DNA of 5,649 nt from Chloroflexota bacterium (GTDB lineage: Bacteria; Chloroflexota; UBA5177; JANWHV01). Of the stretch, positions 4,719 through 5,649 are shown in pieces. The position numbers and the translations under genes are program-made. The stretch covers positions 1 to 5,649 of the forward strand of contig JAICHN010000345.1 in NCBI GenBank assembly GCA_025924845.1. The letters run 5' to 3'. The notes under the pieces were generated by a model. That model searched no databases and was not told where the DNA came from. It saw only the letters and a list, made by a program, of their open reading frames with translations. Positions within the stretch are counted from its first letter, which is position 1. Every line of letters begins with the position of its first letter.

Positions 4719-5009
4719 AGAAGCCGGATCCCGCGCCCACCGGTGCGCCTCCCCAGCGTGTTCTACGTGGAGGTGCTCGACCTGGAGATCCCGTTCCAAC
4801 AGAGGCCGGCAAACTGACTGGGCTGGTCTTGCGGCGGAACGGCAGCGCTATGGCCGTGAAAAAGGTGGGCTGAGCAGTACAGCGGCTCGCGTACGTCGGC
4901 ACCACTCGTCCGCAAGCGCCTACGCAACCTGCTGCTCGATCGGCAATCACCCATCGCGCGCGTCATGGGTATCCTGTACTGCCCAGCCCACGGTAGCGCC
5001 TCGACTGAA
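4719..5009. other. Convergent intergenic gap without a convincing gene
   Basis: The 291 bp between the stress-protein stop and the stop of the leftward gene hold no start codon with a ribosome-binding site and a credible protein. Short plus-strand stretches look protein-like, for example RLPSVFYVEVLDLEIPF (about 4745-4795) and, in another frame, AGKLTGLVLRRNGSAMAV. They could be remnants of a decayed gene or only the bias of GC-rich sequence. Confidence 0.4.
4949..4970 (-). terminator. Weak hairpin downstream of the small exported-protein gene
   Basis: ACCCAT (4949-4954) and ATGGGT (4965-4970) form a 6 bp stem around a 10-nt loop, about 40 nt beyond the stop of the leftward gene at 5010. No T-run follows, so intrinsic termination is uncertain. 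Confidence 0.2.
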
Positions 5010-5360
5010 CTACCAGCCTGTACCGCGGCAGACGATAGGACTGCCGGCCTCGTAGTACGCACGGGCGCGGCACTGCCCAAAGGAAGCAGGTAGGGCGGTG
5101 ATCGCCACCGTCCCGTCGCAGAAGATATGGCCGTCGCCGTCCGGGTCGTTATAGCAGCCATAGGCGGACAACGGCAGCGTGGCGGACGTATGCGGCTGCA
5201 TATGTTGCGCCGGAGTACTCGACTGACCGCCTAGCGCGGCGGTACTGAAGCCGGCGACCGCCAGGGTACCGACAATCACCAGCGAAGACATGCGGCTTTT
5301 GGCAAGCCACACTAACGTGCGTGTCTCCACGCCCTTAAGCAAACGTTTCACGGCTGCCAT
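5010..5360 (-). CDS. Small exported or membrane-anchored protein of unknown function
   Basis: I do not recognise this 116-residue protein. The N-terminus is basic (K5, R6, K9, R14, K21, R23) and is followed by a hydrophobic segment at about 26-44 (SLVIVGTLAVAGFSTAALG), a signal peptide with a long n-region or a single anchor. Residues 46-65 are a Ser/Thr/Pro/Gln-rich linker. The C-terminal 50 residues carry four cysteines (69, 81, 97, 111), enough for two disulfides, and DPDGDG (72-77), which fits the DxDxDG pattern of calcium-binding loops. The start is well supported: AAGGAG at 5370-5375 lies 9 nt before the ATG, and an extended -10 lies further up. The in-frame ATG at codon 24 (5291) has no such site. 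It stands alone on the minus strand, so context gives no function. Confidence 0.7.
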   Translation of the reverse strand: MAAVKRLLKGVETRTLVWLAKSRMSSLVIVGTLAVAGFSTAALGGQSSTPAQHMQPHTSATLPLSAYGCYNDPDGDGHIFCDGTVAITALPASFGQCRARAYYEAGSPIVCRGTGW

Positions 5361-5401
5361 GGTTGTCTTCTCCTTCGCTGCGGCGTGGTTGTGCCATTTG
5401 C

Positions 5402-5432
5402 ACTATACCACTAGGGGTTGTGGGTCTGTCTA
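5402..5432 (-). promoter_or_regulatory. Promoter of the small exported-protein gene
   Basis: The minus strand has TGGTATAGT, an extended -10 (TATAGT at 5402-5407 with TG upstream), and TAGACA (5427-5432) as a five-of-six -35 match with a 19 bp spacer, slightly long. Transcription would start near 5395, giving a leader of about 35 nt that includes AAGGAG. Confidence 0.5.
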
Positions 5433-5439
5433 CCCCCTA
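5412..5439. repeat. Inverted repeat over the -35 region of the small-protein gene
   Basis: TAGGGG (5412-5417) and CCCCTA (5434-5439) are perfect inverted arms separated by 16 bp. They bracket the predicted -35 element and spacer, a position where a repressor could act. No regulator is identified. Confidence 0.3.
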
Positions 5440-5442
5440 AGG

Positions 5443-5451
5443 GCCACTGCC
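5443..5451. repeat. Left 9 bp direct repeat flanking the inverted-repeat element
   Basis: GCCACTGCC here is identical to 5575-5583 and lies 2 bp outside the left arm of the inverted-repeat element. It may be a target-site duplication. Confidence 0.4.
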
Positions 5452-5574
5452 ACGGTCATTTCATAGTCGTGCTGAGTAGGGGCGCACAGCCGTGCGCCCA
5501 GGTGACGGGCCAAGGACGCGCGGCTGTGCGCCCCTACCTACGCTATCCTGAGCCGAGAATGATAATGACCCTGA
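5452..5574. mobile_element. MITE-like or REP-type inverted-repeat element
   Basis: A non-coding segment of about 120 bp whose two halves are imperfect inverted copies. The outer ends GGTCATT-TCAT (5454-5464) and ATGA-T-AATGACC (5559-5570) match with one extra base on the right. The inner arms GTAGGGGCGCACAGCCG (5476-5492) and their complement (5521-5537) match perfectly. Between them the arms are similar but differ in length by about 10 nt. Nine-bp direct repeats flank the element, offset by 2 and 4 bp from the outer arms. It has no room for a transposase, so if mobile it is non-autonomous. Dispersed palindromic repeats of this kind are common in high-GC genomes, and a folded transcript could also end or stabilise an mRNA. 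Confidence 0.5.
5476..5537. repeat. Perfect 17 bp inverted repeat with nested hairpin
   Basis: The arms 5476-5492 and 5521-5537 are perfectly complementary over 17 bp and extend to 21 pairs (5496/5517) with a single G-T at 5493/5520. Nested inside, GGGCGCAC (5480-5487) and GTGCGCCC (5492-5499) form an alternative 8 bp hairpin with loop AGCC. The left arm can therefore pair with either of two GTGCGCCC copies. Confidence 0.8.
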
Positions 5575-5583
5575 GCCACTGCC
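5575..5583. repeat. Right 9 bp direct repeat flanking the inverted-repeat element
   Basis: GCCACTGCC is identical to 5443-5451 and lies 4 bp outside the right arm. A shorter relative, GCCACTCCGG, occurs at 5621-5630, so part of the match may reflect local composition. The remaining 66 bp to the window end hold only small hairpins such as CCGGT/ACCGG (5627-5631, 5637-5641) and no gene. Confidence 0.4.
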
Positions 5584-5649
5584 GGCACCCCTCGGAGGGC
5601 CGAAGGCGCGCCCGCAACCAGCCACTCCGGTAAGGCACCGGTACACATC

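Overview
The window reads as GC-rich bacterial chromosome. Its gene families (ROK sugar regulator, family-1 solute-binding protein, SelD, universal stress protein) and a GGGGCGCAC-type intergenic palindrome would suit a Chloroflexota-like or similar high-GC bacterium. That placement is an inference from style only; nothing here is a phylogenetic marker.

Left third (1-2525), transcribed leftwards: a sugar-uptake locus. A ROK-family repressor (1165-2460, minus) is followed after a 310 bp gap by the N-terminal 284 residues of an extracellular carbohydrate-binding protein (1-854, minus), cut by the window edge. Permease genes probably follow outside the window. The ROK gene has a TTGACA-17-TACGGT promoter and a TTACTT-N13-AAGTAA dyad covering its start region, which fits autoregulation.

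Middle (2461-4021): a 514 bp divergent intergenic region and selD (2975-4021, plus), encoding selenide,water dikinase, which makes selenophosphate. The real selD start is the ATG at 2975 behind AAAGGAG; an upstream in-frame extension of 100 codons has no family support. The intergenic region is the most unusual part. It holds a divergent pair of ATTGCG..TGTTACGG motifs, each at a possible -10 element, a canonical G-quadruplex sequence (2636-2651), an 11 bp stem whose 5' strand can also pair elsewhere, and a 9 bp long-range pairing that ends about 20 nt before the selD ribosome-binding site. I could not match it to a known riboswitch, T-box or tRNA-Sec.

Right part (4022-5649): a single-domain universal stress protein (4233-4718, plus) behind an extended -10 promoter and a leader with two strong hairpins, a possible 14-codon upstream reading frame and a duplicated Shine-Dalgarno sequence. 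After a gap with no convincing gene (4719-5009) comes a small exported or membrane-anchored protein of unknown function (5010-5360, minus) with four cysteines and a DxDxDG loop. The end of the window carries a roughly 120 bp imperfect inverted-repeat element, with a perfect 17 bp core palindrome arm, between 9 bp direct repeats. It looks like a MITE or REP-type dispersed repeat.

No selA, selB, selC, CRISPR array, rRNA or tRNA was seen. How SelD's product is used must be decided by genes outside the window.
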